Part shown: positions 1 to 11,754 of the stretch, in pieces | How the letters are laid out: the number at the start of each line of letters is the position of its first letter | Numbering within the stretch: the stretch's first letter is position 1 | Assembly: GCA_963575745.1 (NCBI GenBank) | Contig: CAUYUJ010014595.1 | Location: 250,095-310,094 of the forward strand | Length of the DNA stretch: 60,000 bases | Direction: 5' to 3' | From: Prorocentrum cordatum | Lineage: Eukaryota; Sar; Dinophyceae; Prorocentrales; Prorocentraceae | Position numbers and translations under genes: made by a program | Notes under the pieces: generated by a model | The model's input: the letters and a program-made list of their open reading frames with translations, nothing else | What the model was told of the DNA's origin: nothing | The model's database searches: none

Positions 1-24
1 ATTAAGTGTTGTTGCAGGGTCGCC

Positions 25-585
25 GTGCGTCAGGGCGATCTCCGACGACGTCATTTACGAGAACAACCAGTGGATATTTGGGTGGATGCAACACCGCCAT
101 GGACGACGCTAGCCGAACGCGAGGGCATTCGCAAGGTCTATATAGACCAATGCACTGCAGGCCATCGTGACTCCCATGACGTATTAAAACGTAAACCGAT
201 TGAACTATTGGCCAACCACCGATCGCTATTGACATTTGTTGACAACCAGCGGTGTATTGGCCACCGCCCGCATGCCTCGGTTTGCGACAGGGAGCTGGCC
301 AAGGCAACACAATATGTTCCGAAGATGCACCACCTCTTCGCTGAGGCAGTCCAAATTGCGCATGACATGTGCGCGGTTAACCGCGGTCCCCTTCACGATC
401 ACCTGCATGCGCCATTTGCTCTTGTCACGAACGCACCTGGGTTTGACTCGGACCCAGGGGTCCCTAGACATCCTGACGGACGTATCGTGCAGCCACCATC
501 AGGACGACAGGGATGCTTTGCATGTGGCGACAATTTCAACATGCGCTCCCCATCGCACAGCAGAAACCCTGAACGCTGTATGTAG
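25..585 (+). pseudogene. Methyltransferase-like domain, C-terminal fragment, in a retroelement polyprotein
   Basis: The first 110 or so codons read as a conserved retroelement segment: PWTTLAEREGIRKVYIDQC, then a stretch containing KPIELLAN, then RC.G.R.HAS and an AEAVQ-type helix. The same DQC ... K-P/R-T ... C ... H.H pattern occurs in the elements at 26.5-27.1 kb and 40.8-41.3 kb, where it forms the second half of a domain resembling C5-cytosine methyltransferases. The catalytic N-terminal half lies left of the window or is lost. The same polyprotein continues to the integrase at 1.0-2.4 kb in other frames, so this is a remnant. The last third of the frame (from about 420) is probably out of frame. 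Function is inferred from shared pattern, not from a database search. Confidence 0.5.
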
Positions 586-1005
586 GCGGTGCGGCAAAAA
601 ATATTGTTACTGGGGGCGCCCAACTTGCCGAATGAATTTCGAGGAGGCTAAGCCTGGCCACGTACTAGCACCTGGCACGTGCAAGTGTACCGAACCGTGG
701 AAGCTGCCAGATTATCGTGGGCACGGGGCGCCAGCCCCTGCTGAACGGCCAGCCCCGCCACCTGCGGCGGCAGCTGCTTCCGAGGCACCAGCCGCCGAAC
801 AAGTTACGCGGCTACGTGCTCCGATGCCCGGCTCCAGAGCTGGGCCGACTGCAGGCGCCAGCAGCCGCGACATCACAGCGGGCCGACGCGCTGCAGAGCC
901 AGGTGGTGCCAGCAGTTCGGGTAGTAGCCAGACGTGGACGACAGCAGGCAGGTGATCCACCACCGGCACCCGCGGGTTGCCCTGCTGGTCGTCCAAAGCT
1001 TCCAG
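574..1005 (+). pseudogene. Cys-rich patch and Pro/Ala-rich linker of the same polyprotein
   Basis: The frame from about 574 gives a CRRCGKKYCYWGRPTC patch followed by CKC and then a long Pro/Ala/Glu-rich stretch. The spaced cysteines suggest a small zinc-binding module and the rest a flexible linker between the methyltransferase-like part and the integrase. The frame differs from both neighbours, so indels have accumulated. I do not recognise a named family. Confidence 0.35.
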
Positions 1006-2406
1006 GCTGGTCAGGGTTTGACGTGCATATCAGTTTGCAGGACCTGCGTAGCCTTGACCCAGGCGCGGTGGCACGCGAGTTGCGAAAATTACAGCTGCGA
1101 TGGCTCCACGCCAAGGAGCATAAAACGAGACTCATTTTAACCAAGGTTTGCTTGGGTAGCGTTCGGCGACACCTGATAAAAGGAGTGTGTGATACATGCC
1201 GGAGTTCAGGGCTTAGTGGGCAAATTATACTGTCGTCAACAGCACTACCCGGCAAATTCAATGATGAAGTCGAATGCGACTTAATGTTCTACAAACAGGA
1301 ACATAAGGTATGACACATAATTGACCGCTGCATTCGATGCGGTGCTGGAATCGAGATACCAGACAACAGAACTCTGACCCGCATCCTAGACGCGCACCGT
1401 CAGTGCTGGATACAATGGGGGCCCGCCAAAGTATTATATTCTGACGGAGAGGGTGCTCTCAATAAAGACACCGCCGATGCAGTCCTTGAGCCAGGAGGCA
1501 CTGAGCCAGGAATACGCGCGCGTGGACAGCACGCTACTACCATTGAGTCCAGAAATGGCATATCGCGACACCTGCTTCACGTCATGGAGGCTGAACTCAA
1601 GAGGTTAGAGATACCACTTGTGTCCACCCGGCTATTGCATGGGGTTCTGTTTGCCAGATACGCACTGCTTGGCCGACGACCAGCCGCGCTTCCTGACCTG
1701 CCTGTTCTAAATCAGGAACAACAGGCGGGGACGCCCGGTCACACTCGAGAACAGACTATTCGCCGTGTGTGCGGTGAGGTTGAGGTTTTCTCCCATGCCA
1801 CTGCAATAGTAAAGTCGAACCGTGCACTGCGGACCGAGACGACCATCATTGGTCAGCATAACTACAACGAAGGGGATCTAGTTGATCACATCGCCCCACA
1901 ACCACGAAGGACGACTGGGGTGGCTGTTTTTTTTTGTCGTGCGAAACGATCCTGGCAGGGGTCAAGTTATCGCGCGCGTTGGGACTCGCGATGTAAAGGT
2001 CCAGCATGGCGATGCAAGACGCTCGCTGTATATTGAACCTCTGATAATTTGAGAGATTGGCTCGGACAGCGCAGCCTCGCGGACTGCGTTGGGCTTCGTG
2101 GCCAGTCCACCTGCGGGGCGACCTGCCATGACCTTCGGTTATCTCCCGACCAGAAAGGTAGTCATCCAGATGGCGAGACTGGGCCGACTATCTCCAGGGG
2201 TACACATAGTTCCCCAGTATTTCATCAAGAAGTTCTTCCGCATCGGAAGCGTTGTTTCTGTCAGGCTGGCTCAGTGCGTTCAGAAGTCACCGCCGGCAGC
2301 GTATGCTGACGCCTGCGCGCTGGCGCACTGCGACAACGACGCGAATCCAGGTTTTCATTATTCTGGATCTGAAGACGCTGTTTTAAACATTCCAGATATC
2401 ACTTGA
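1006..2406 (+). pseudogene. DDE integrase of a decayed retroelement polyprotein
   Basis: From about 1010 one frame runs to about 1900 with a single in-frame TGA at 1311-1313. It holds a zinc-binding-like segment (GVCDTC), then VECDLMFYK, VLYSDGEGALN and GQHATTIESRNG. These supply the two Asp and the Glu of a retroviral-type (rve) integrase core. The C-terminal part continues as GQHNYNEGDLVD, after which a frameshift near the T run at 1927-1935 moves it to another frame. That frame reads VVRNDPGRGQVIARVG..., crosses a TGA at 2049-2051 and ends at 2406. Stops and frameshifts make it a pseudogene. No reverse transcriptase follows, so the element is truncated or rearranged. Copia- or gypsy-type origin is not decided from this fragment. 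Confidence 0.65.
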
Positions 2407-2544
2407 TCAGCGACGCTCTAGAATTAGCCAGTGCCTGAAGTCCTCCAAATCGCAAGCAGGCTTCGATCAAGACGTGACGAAGTTCGATGGGCCAGCAGAC
2501 GCGCCAACGCAGGGCAGCGGCGCAATGGGGGGGCCCAGAAGCCG

Positions 2545-3035
2545 AACCACCACGGCCGATACTTCCCCTATAGTCAGGCCTTAGGGGCCAAAATGGAACG
2601 ACAGTTGCAGATTCGAGAATGACCCGCTCGAATGAGACATGAAACGCGGGCCCTGGGCTTCCTCGCAGTTCACTCGCAGACGAGGCCCCCGCCTGATGCT
2701 TCCCCCATATTCAAGCCTCGAGCCCCAAACTGACGACAGTTACAGGTTCGAGGATGACCCGCCCAGATCAACAAATATATAATGCGGGCCCCATAGGGAA
2801 AGGGCCCCCGCTGGAGACTTCCTCGCAATTCACTCGCAGACGAACCCCCCGCCCGATACTTCCCCCATACTGAGGCCTCAGGAGCCAAAAAGTGACGACA
2901 GTTACACGTTCGAGGATGACCCGCCCGGATCAAAAACATTTCATGCGGACCCCTATAGGGAGAAGGCTCCCGCCTGAAACTTCCTCGCAATTCACTCACA
3001 GACGAGCCTCCCGCCTGATATTCCCCCATGTTCAA
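2545..3035 (+). repeat. 160-162 bp tandem repeat, about three copies
   Basis: The motif CCTCGCARTTCACTCGCAGA recurs at 2661, 2821 and 2983, a spacing of 160 and 162 bp. Each unit also contains a TTCCCCCATA block, a GACGACAGTTACA block and a CCCTATAGGG-like block. A more diverged partial copy precedes the first unit from about 2545. No coding potential is evident. Confidence 0.85.
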
Positions 3036-3410
3036 GCTCGCGAATGAGTGAGTGAGTGAATGACTGAATGAATAATGATGATGGTGAGGATGAAGCAGAT
3101 GACGAGTGAATGGGTGAGTGAGTGTGTGATTGAGTGATGGTCAAGGTGATCAAGATGGTTTGTGTGTAAATGTGAGTGTGAGTGAATGTGTAAGTGATGA
3201 CGATGATGAATGCGATGATGAGTGAAGGAGTGAGTGGGCGTGAATGGGTGAGTGAGTGACGGTGATGCTGCTACTGCTGTGAATGATGATGTGGTGATGA
3301 TGATACTGCTGTTGCTGGTGATAAGTGCGTGTGTGTGATGGCGACGTGATGACTGAGTGAATGAGTGATGATGCTGAGTGGGCGAGTGAGTGAACGAGTG
3401 GGTGGTGCAG
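3036..3410. repeat. Degenerate TGAG/TGAA and GATGAT simple repeat
   Basis: The stretch is made almost wholly of GAGTGAGTGAATGA-like tetramers mixed with GATGATGA triplets. It separates the direct copies of the 160 bp repeat from the inverted copies. Confidence 0.85.
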
Positions 3411-3489
3411 TGTGCGCCCTGGTGCCTAGTCGGGGTTCCGAGAGAAACAAGAACCCCATTTTGGATGTGGGGAGAAAAATCATATCACA

Positions 3490-3712
3490 TTGGGGCCTCG
3501 TCTGCGAGTGAGCTGCAAGGAAGTCTCGGGCGGGGGCCCCCTCCCTATGGGGCCCGCATTTCATTTTTTCAAGCCGAGCGGGCCATCCCCAACCCAGTAA
3601 CCGTCGTCACTTTGGGACCCCCGAGGCCAGAATATGGTGGAAGTATCAGGCGGGGGGCCTCGTCTCCGCGTGAACTGCGAGGAAGTCTCGGGCGGGGCCC
3701 GGTGGGCCGCTG
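3490..3712 (-). repeat. Inverted copies of the 160 bp repeat
   Basis: GGCCTCGTCTGCGAGTGA at 3494 and GGCCTCGTCTCCGCGTGA at 3656 are reverse complements of the CACTCGCAGACGAGGCC block in the 2.5-3.0 kb array, again 162 bp apart. Together with that array they form a large inverted structure around a 0.45 kb spacer. Confidence 0.8.
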
Positions 3713-3918
3713 GGTGATGTTTGTTAAGAAGGGCGTCTTTCTGGCGGCGGAGGCGCGGCGACGTCGGCGCGGGCGCTCTCCCCGGCTCGGGGCCGAGCAG
3801 GACGGCGACCGCGCCCCGGCCCAGTACCTCGGACGCGGCGTCGACCTGCGCGCTTGAGGGGCGGCGCGAGGAAAAGACCGGGACGGGCCGGCGGCGCGCG
3901 CGAGCCCAGAAGGCCAGC

Positions 3919-6900
3919 GCTTCCCGGACATCCTGGCGGCCTACGAGCACGACGTCGCGACCAAGACGGCGCGCGACGCGCCCGATCATCGCCGGGCGGC
4001 GTTGTTCCTGGCGAAGTTCATGCAGGACATGGGCTGCGAGAGCGAGGGGGGCCCGAAGACGGGACACGGTTTTCGCATCGCGGGGGCCACGAGCACTCTC
4101 GACGTCTGGTTGCGTCGTGGCGACATGCCGGCCCTCGTGCAAATGAGTTCGCAGGTGCATGCCATGCGGGCGCAACGCTGCGAGAAGCCCGACGGCCTGC
4201 GGGGAGACTAGGCCCGCGCGCAGCACCTGGACTTCGACTTTGCGCCGCGCTGCTCGCTGCGCGCGACCCGCAAGCAGCGCCTGGACCCCGGGCTCCGCGC
4301 GCCTCTCTTCGAGGGCTTCACCATGCCGTCGATGGGCAAGGACTGCGAGACTGCCTGCCTGCACAAGCAATTGCTCGTGAATCCTTTGGAGGTGGAGAAC
4401 TCGGAGACGCCAGAAGACGAGGGCGCGCCGCAGGCGTTCGCGCCTCTGATGGAGGCCCCCGACGCGCCCCGTGACATGAACGTGCGCGGGTCAAACTGCA
4501 TCACGTGGGCCTGGGTGGACTACGAGGCCCAAGCGGACGAGGGGCCCGAGTCGCCACGGCGCGTTTCCTCGCGCGGCACGAGTGGCTTTCGATCTGGGGG
4601 GCGCAGGAGGCGCAGGAGGAACTCCTCACGGTGCGACAGGCGCAGGCGGAGGGCGCGGGCGAGGAGGGCGACTCGCTGGACCCCGCCCGCTGTCTCGACA
4701 GGGAGAAACCAAGGGCGACGGCGCGCCAGCACGCGTCCATGATAGCCATGCAGGTCGCGCCAGACCTCGAGGGGATCGCCCTGGCGCGCGAGGAGAAGAA
4801 ATCCCGGCAGTGCCAGAGCGACGCGGCCGCGCGGAGCGAACGCCTCACGGCGACCACCGGTGGAGGCGCCGGTGAAGACGAGGGCGCCGAGGCGAGCGAG
4901 GGCGCGGGGCACCCGGGTGCGCCTCCATCGGCGGCCCAAGCGCACTTGCGCTTCCAGCCGGCCCCGACGCGGGGCATCGACGGGGGGCGGGGCGCGGCGG
5001 GCGCGCCGAATTTCGCGCACCCCAAGCGCCTTATGAAGTAGGCCTAGGAGCTCCTCGCGCCCCCGTGCATGTCCGAGGCGGTCAGCGAGGACGTGGGCGC
5101 GCCCGCGCCAGCGGACGCCGCGATCGCTTCTGCGCCCGCGGCCGGGCACCGATCGCCGGTGACTGCGGCGCGCGAAGAGGGGCGCTCCTGGGCGAGGCTG
5201 CACGACGACAGCCTGCAGGGCGATGGCGACGAGGATGACGCGGGCGTTGGCGATGGCGCGGACGAGGGCGCAGGCGGCCTGGGCACCGACCCAGCTGCGG
5301 CCAAGTTCAAGGGCGGGGTGCACTCCGCGCCCAGCGCGTGCATCGCCCAGCTGGTCGCCGATTTGCCGGAAGACCAGAGACTCGCGCGGGGCCAGACGCT
5401 CTGCGTCGCGAAGTTCGCCTAGGCCTGCGACGTTTCCTGGGAGGGCGACGTGCAGGCGAAGCCCTGGGGCGAGAGAAAGGCGCGCGCCTGCTGTGACGCG
5501 CCTGCTCCTGCTGGGCCAGGGTGGCTCCGGAAAACGCGCATGGTGCAGAAGGTCGTCTTCCCAGTCGTAGAGCACGCGTGGCGTTTGCCAGCGCCGGACA
5601 GGGCCAGCATGGTGGTCGTTGCTTTCTTGAACGCGCAGGCGAAGAACATCTCCGCGGAGACTGTCACAGCCAGACCGCTGCAAAATGCCCGTGCCATGCG
5701 AGTGCAGATGTACATCAACGCGAAGCTGTGGCCGGGGGGCATGCAGAAGCAGAAGAGGTTGAAGTGGTTGTGGAAGCACGTCCGCGTTCTTGCCATCGAG
5801 GAGATAAGCATGGTGGCAGCCGCGCTGTGCAAGGCGCTGGACTGGACCTTCGCGCATGCCGCGGACGCAATGACGCGCGCGACGTGCAGGAGTCTACCTA
5901 CCAGCGGCCGCGCCACCACTTCGGGCGCGCCCCCATCGCGTTGCACCTCGGCGATCTCCTGCAGCCCAAGCCCACCGGCAGCATTGGCCTCCTGACGGAA
6001 GTCAACGAGCTCTTGGACGACGACTCGTACAAGTGACTACGCGGATCCGCCGTCGGTGGAGATTCAGCGCGCCATCAAGGTCGTCTCTCAGATCCCCTGC
6101 GCCTTCGAGCTGAAGGGCACGAAGCGCTTCGTGCCTGGGGGCCCTCTGGTCACGGTCCTGGGCTGCATGCGCTAGAGACCCTTGCCGCAGGAGGTCTGGC
6201 CCGCCTGGGAGGACGTTGGCCTCGGACAGCCGCGGCGTCCTGGGCCCGCGGCGCCAGCGCGAGAATTCTGGACTCGGCTACGGCATGGGCATATACTGGG
6301 AGACCTTGGCGAAGTGGGTCAACTCGCGCGCTCGTCGCGACGCGCGGCGCCTGGGCGTGCCCCTCGTTTCCTTGCAGGCAGTGGGCGAGTGCAGCGCGAT
6401 TCAGGGCGATCCTTGCGCGGGGCGGCGCCTCCTGGACGTCCCGAGCACGCGCAGGACGGGGGGGCATCCGCGGCGTCTCGCCTGCCCACGTTGGCATGGA
6501 AGTGCGGTTCACGGCAGCGCAGGAAGAGCTGAAGAAGAAGTTGGGACTCGTGCAGGAGCAACGTGCCACCATCGCGTCCTTCGAGTTCTACCGCGAGGAC
6601 GAGCAGCGGCACGAGGGGTGCTCGGCAGGCCAGCTCTTTCGGCCCCGCCTCCTACCGCGGGGAATCTGGTTGCAGGTGCACGGCTTCAAGGAGTCTCCGA
6701 TCTGCCAGGAGGTTGTCGAGGTGCTGCGACAGGGCGCCGAACGCGCCGACGACGACGGCCAGGCCGAGGCACGGGATCGCAGCTTGCTGATGTTCAGGCA
6801 CAGCGAGCAGGAGCTCACGCGGCAGAGCTCGGGGCCGCGCGCAGCGCGCCGCTCGGGGTTCGCTCTGGCTCGCGCGCCCGACCTGAACCTCAACGCTGTC

Positions 6901-6978
6901 GCGGGGCCAGACGCTCCGCAAGGGCGTCACCGTCGATTGCGCGAAGGGCGAGGGCGCTGGCCGCGCGGGCGTGACTAG
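3919..6978 (+). pseudogene. Pif1-type DNA helicase, frameshifted
   Basis: Pieces in all three frames assemble into a superfamily 1B helicase of the Pif1 kind, an ATP-dependent DNA-unwinding enzyme often carried by Helitrons. Walker A is GQGGSGK at 5514-5534, after LLLL. Walker B-like AIEEISM lies at 5786-5812. HLGDLLQPKPTGS lies at about 5944-5982. FELKGTKRF lies at about 6107-6133. The C-terminal SRGQTLRKGVTVDCA, a motif V/VI-like segment, lies at 6899-6943. Upstream, an open segment (AAYEHDVATKTARDAP at about 3940, FAPRCSLRATRKQRLDP at about 4235, CLHKQLLVNP at about 4360) belongs to the same protein. In-frame stops occur at 4209, 5039 and 5420, with frameshifts near 4550, 5500, 5900 and 6040. 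No HUH Rep domain was found, so assignment to a Helitron is not supported. Confidence 0.75.
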
Positions 6979-7444
6979 CTCGGCGCCTGCGGGGTTGTCC
7001 CAGCGGCTCACTCCCGCGCCCCAGCGGCTCGAGCGTTTGCCCCGGCGGCTTGGCCCGCGGGGTTGCCCCAGCGGCCGCGCGACGCGGCCGTGCGCTGGCC
7101 GAGGCGGCGACGGCGTCGAGGAACATCGGCGCGCGCGCCCTTGCAATCGGCGGGAGAGGAGATGGTGGGCGACGAAACAAACAGCAGGAGGGCGAGGCAA
7201 GGGCAACGCGTGGAGCGGGTGGGGGCCCCGCGCCAGGGCGAGAATGAGAATGGCGCAGAGAAGGCACCATGGGTGCCTCACTAACCGCGAGGACACATCA
7301 GTGCAGGGATTTCCGGACCCGCCGAAAGGATTTTCACGCGGGTTCTTCCCGTCGGAGCAATTGGCAGCGGCCCGCGCGACCCTGCGATGAGAAAAGTTTC
7401 TGGGTGAATCCATTCTGCGCGCGGGTCAGTGATGAGAAATCTAC
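6979..7444. other. GC-rich stretch without a recognised gene
   Basis: 6990-7110 contains several loose copies of CCCAGCGGCT or CCCGGCGGCT. The rest to 7444 has no protein I recognise in any frame. Confidence 0.5.
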
Positions 7445-8341
7445 TTGTGGGCCCCCGTGGAATTTCGGCCGTCGGAGGCTTCGAAGGCCGCCGACAACGT
7501 GATCGCGATGGGCGCCCGGGCGGACCTGGAGCTCGTGGAGGCGGCGGCGGATGCCCTTCATAAGGCCGTCCAAAGTGGCAGCGGCGCGAATTGCATGACT
7601 TCGCAGGCCGACTGGGACGCCGTGGGCGCGGCGCTCGACCGCGTGATCGCTTCTGTCTTGGAGTCCACGGCGATGGGCGTTCACAGCTCGGTCTCGGCCA
7701 TCGCGGATTCGGACGCCCGCGCGCGCGGTGAACGGTGCCGACGCGGAGAAGGCGTGCTCGGCCTTCCTGTGTTTCAAGGGCGTAGTGGAGATTCATCAGG
7801 CGCCCTCGCCTGGGCCCGCTGCGGCGGCGACCTCAGGCGACAGCGTCGGCGCGGCAGCCAAGAAGCTCTCGGACACGTCCAACCCGTTCTTGAAGTCCGT
7901 GGGCTGGGCGTCCGACGTCTACCTGGGGCCTCTCCTTGGCGCCTCGGCGAAGGATGCCCTGGGGGGCCGTCGACGACGCGATCGCCGCGGGCGCCGCGGC
8001 GGGCGGGGGCGCGCTGAAGACGGCGGCGGAAGTGCGCCGCAACCCCACTGCAGCCTCGACACTGGCGGCGTTGCCTCGGTCTCTGGGCTGTGAGCGTAGC
8101 GCTCGGCCGCGCAGTCGCTTCGGCGCTAACCTCGAAGGTCGCGGGCTTCTGCGACGCATTCGCCGAGATCGCCCCTGGGACCGCGCCCGCCAATATGTTC
8201 TCCGCGGTGGGCATTCTAGCGGCGCATGCCGCTGCCGAGGCGTTCTACGAATTTGAGGGCGCGGCGAAGGCAACCCGCCGAGCAGAGTGGCCCGGGCGGG
8301 GGCCGAGGAACTGCCGGGTCGGCGCCTGCGTCGAGGTGTGA
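7445..8341 (+). pseudogene. Broken Ala-rich hypothetical protein
   Basis: Four consecutive frame segments read as plausible helical protein. About 7445-7730 gives VIAMGARADLELVEAAADAL. 7728-7965 gives AKKLSDTSNPFLKSVGWASD. 7936-8090 gives VDDAIAAGAAAGGGALKTAA. 8090-8341 gives ALTSKVAGFCDAFAEIAPGT. Alanine content and amphipathic spacing look coding, but the frame changes three times. It lies close behind the helicase and could belong to the same mobile unit. No family is recognised. Confidence 0.3.
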
Positions 8342-8599
8342 GCGCCCGCGTTCGTGCGATTTTGCCATGGTGCCCGCGGGAGTTCCCCGTGCCCGGGCAC
8401 GCGCAGAGCGCGCGCTCTCGGAATGCATGGTGGATGCGGGGGGCGATGGCAGACGAAGACACAGTCGGCGCCCAAGCGCGGGAGCGCTCGGTGCCCAAAA
8501 TTTCGATGCTTCGCCGGGCTCCACCGCGCAACGGACCGTTCGGGAACTTCGGGTACTTATTCTGTTTGTGAAAGCGTCTTGGTGCCGTGCGTCCATTTG

Positions 8600-9180
8600 G
8601 ACAACCCATAAACGTGCTCAGAGCGGTCCCTGCTGGGTCGTTTTGGAGCCTTTTCGCGGTCTCTCGGGCTCTCTTGGGATCATGTTGGTGGTCATTGGGG
8701 CCATCTTGTGCGTGACTGTGGGTTCCTGGGGCCCCTCTGGGTTCCCCCTCTTGGGCTCCTTCCGGGGCCTGAAACGATTGTTTTGGGGGTCCTGTTCAGT
8801 CTGTTGGCCTTTGGAGCCATTTTGGGGCCTTCTTGGGGGTCTTTCGGACCGTGTAAGTGCGATGTGGGGACCTTTCGAATTGATCTAGATGAGAACGTCA
8901 ACCAGCGACAAAACTAAAGGAATCTCAAAGGTCAAAGGCGGGCACGTCAACCATTTGAACAACCAGTGGACAACCAGCGTTTTTTTGCCACTAGTTTCCT
9001 GTCGGGGTCCCCCTGTGATTGTCCTGGGCGGTCCTGGGGACTTCCGCGTCTGTGTTGACGCCATCTGGGGCCCTCGTGGACTTATCTCAGGCTGTCTTGG
9101 AGCATTTGTGGGCCGTCGTAGAAGGATTCGCGCGCAATTGTGGCGCGCCTGTGAGCTCTCCTGGGCGAGAGAAGTTTGCC
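8600..9180 (-). repeat. CCAAGA/TCTTGG-type dispersed repeat, minus orientation
   Basis: TCTTGGG, CTTGGGGG and GGGGCCTTCTTGG blocks recur at short intervals through this stretch. They are the reverse complement of the CCCAAGA-rich arrays at 17.9, 34, 35, 45, 47.5 and 49.5 kb. The copy is more diverged than those, particularly after 8900. Confidence 0.65.
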
Positions 9181-9770
9181 AGCAGTTCCCCACCCCCTGT
9201 TCTCCAAATCGGCCGGCCCTGGTTCCCGAGGGGTGCGTTTCAGGAGGGGCAACTACCTTTTGCGTCGAAGGGTCCCAATGAATTTGCGAATTGCACAGTG
9301 GCCTCGCTCATGTCCCACAAGAGGCCCCACCGTGGTCGCATTATTCCCTCATGCGTCCCTAGTGCCGTCAACTTATAGACTGGGTGCCCTGCGTGGCCTC
9401 AAAGCGACCCCATTAATTTACCCAAGGGTGTGCCATTGTGGGGCTAATTGTAGTTCTCCCAAGTGGCCCCAGAAAAGGTTCGACCGCAGGACTCACATCC
9501 TTCGGAATATCTCACTGTGGCTTCGGTCGTGATCCCACAGTATGCCTTCACTAGAGAGTCAGTGTTGTCCCTGCACGGGGCCTCGGATTGGTCTCAAGCG
9601 AAAGCCTGGCAACGACTTTCTGAATGCTTTTGTTCTCTACATATTCCGTTGTTGATGCTGTCGACCACGATGGTGGGGTTGCTGATGTAACAAATTGTTG
9701 AGGCTGGGGATGTTGTGGTAAGGATGTCTGCCGCGTGGACACCATACAATGAGCTCCTGCACTGTGCGAG
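9181..9770. other. No recognised feature
   Basis: Moderate GC sequence with no convincing reading frame, RNA gene or strong repeat. GTGGCC-type words hint at further decay of the preceding repeat. Confidence 0.4.
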
Positions 9771-10075
9771 CTCAATGTGCGGTGCACATTATGTGGTGCA
9801 AGCTATGCTTGCGGTGCAAGCGAGTTGGTGCGATCTATGCGTGGTGTAAGCTGTGTGAGGTAATTCAGCCATGCGCTGTAAACAATGTGGTGCAAGCTTT
9901 GTGGGCTCCAAGTTATGTGGTGTACTATCTGCAGGGCTTCGCCCTCTACGGCCGCCCGCCACAGATTGCTTGTGTGGCAATGGTTGGTTGGTGGGGTAGT
10001 TGGTTGGTTTGCTTATTGGTCGGCTGGATGGCAGCTCGACTGATTGGCGTCTCGTCTAAACAGCTAGTTTGCAAG
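9771..10075. repeat. Short repeats GTGGTGCAAGC and TTGG
   Basis: Between 9775 and 9930 the words TTATGTGGTGCAAGCT and variants (GCGGTGCAAGC, GTGGTGTAAGC) recur about six times. From 9976 to about 10060 GGTTGGTT dominates. Neither encodes a recognisable product. Confidence 0.6.
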
Positions 10076-10394
10076 TCATTTGGGCTGTTCGCTGGCTGGC
10101 AGACTGCGCGCGTCTGTAATGATTGGTGAGGAGTGGTGGCCTCGGGAGCGCGCCTCAATTGTAAATTGCGAAGCTTCGAGGCTTCGGGAACGCGCGCTCC
10201 TTGCTACCATGACTGGTGGCTTCGAACCCCGAGCCGAGTTCTCAGGAAACGACGGGGGGGGGCGAACAACGCCCCCCGATCAGGAAAGGGGGCGGCGATC
10301 TTGGGCAGCCTCCGTGGGGTGGCTCCGTGGTAATTTACCAGGGATTGGCTTCCTGGGCGCACACTGGCATGGCACCGTGGTTTCAGGAATGCGA

Positions 10395-11275
10395 ATCTGC
10401 AATCATTGAATCGTGATTGTGGATTGGGGAGCGCGAGTCCGAGGTACTTTACGAAGGATTGCGTTTTCGGAACGCGAATCTGGTGTAATATGGGAGGGAT
10501 GTTGGCTTGGGGAGCACGGATCTGGTGTATTTGTTTAGGGGTTGTGGCATTCTGGGCATGAACCTGGCATAGTATACCACGGATTCCGGTTTGGGGAGCC
10601 AGATTTGGCATGATTAAGGGTTTGCGGTTTGGGGAGCGCGAACATGGAGTCGTTTTCCAGGGATTGTGGTTTAGGGAACGCGAGTTTGGTGTAAGTTACA
10701 TGGGAGTGTGGCCTCGGGAGCGCGATTCTGTCATATGTTAGGACGGAGTGGCCTCATGGGCCCGAGCTTGGCGCATTTTGAAAGTATCAGCACATAACCA
10801 ATAAAGCACATTGAGATGGATTGTGGCTTGGGGAGCGCGAGTACTGCCTCATTCAAGTGGGAATGCGGCTTGGGGAACACGGTTCCAGTGTAATACATAA
10901 GGGGTTGAGGTTTGGGGGCGCGAGTTGGAGTATTTTGCAAGATCATGTGGATTGGGGGCAGCGGGCATGGAATAAGTTACAAGGAGTTGTGGCCTCGGGA
11001 ACGCGAACCTGGCGTATTGTAGGGATTGAAGATTGGGGAGCGCGAGTTTGAAGTAAGTTATACGGGATTGTGGGTTGGACATCGCGAGCCTGGTGTAATT
11101 TTCAAAGGGTTGTGGCGTGGGGAGCGCGAGCCTGGCGTACGTTTGGAGGGATTGTGGCTTGGTGGATAGCCAACCTGGGGGAACTTATAAGGGGGTTGCG
11201 GCCTCACGATCGCGAAGCCGCCGTCATTTACACGGTATGCGGCCTCGGGAGCGCGATTCGGATGTGTGTTTCATG
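10395..11275. repeat. 42 bp minisatellite, about 20 copies
   Basis: A unit of the type GATTGTGGCTTGGGGAGCGC, then GAGCCTGGTGTAAT and a short AT-rich end, repeats with 41-43 bp spacing. Marker GAGCGCGA-like words occur at 10430, 10472, 10514, 10557, 10596, 10634, 10676 and 10718, continuing to 11275. Copies are diverged. A looser start is visible from 10135. No reading frame spans it consistently. Confidence 0.85.
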
Positions 11276-11754
11276 TATCCCAGCGCACCCGACCAATTCG
11301 TTGTTAGGAGGTGGTGTCCGTGCTCCTGCCCTCATGTGGATTTCGGCAATTATAGCAGTGTAGAAGAACGCGTGACGTCTACACCAACATTGGTGAGGTG
11401 AACTGGAGCATCTCCGCCTTCGCAGTCTGATGGTCCCACAAGGGGGCCAGCAGATCTGTGGTGTCAGCTCTGCGTTGAAGGCTACGAGGTGCACGCTATG
11501 CGGTGTAAGGCATGGGGTGTAAGGCATGTGTGGGCGCGAGCTGACACCAAGCCGATGCACTGCAATGCCGAGAGGCTCTGATACCAAGAGGCAATCAGGT
11601 TTATAGACTAAGAAGCCCAGGGGCCGACATACCCACATAACAACACACACACGTGACAAATATACTACGGTAAGAAACCACCGAGGAACTCGTGGAACAA
11701 ATTTCAAGACGCCCACGCTGCGAATGTGTTCATGTATGTGGAGCGTAAGAGTTT
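11276..11754. other. No recognised gene; short GTGTAAGGCATG repeat
   Basis: 11480-11540 holds a few copies of a GGTGTAAGGCATG word resembling the 9.8 kb short repeat. Otherwise there is nothing I can name. Confidence 0.4.
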
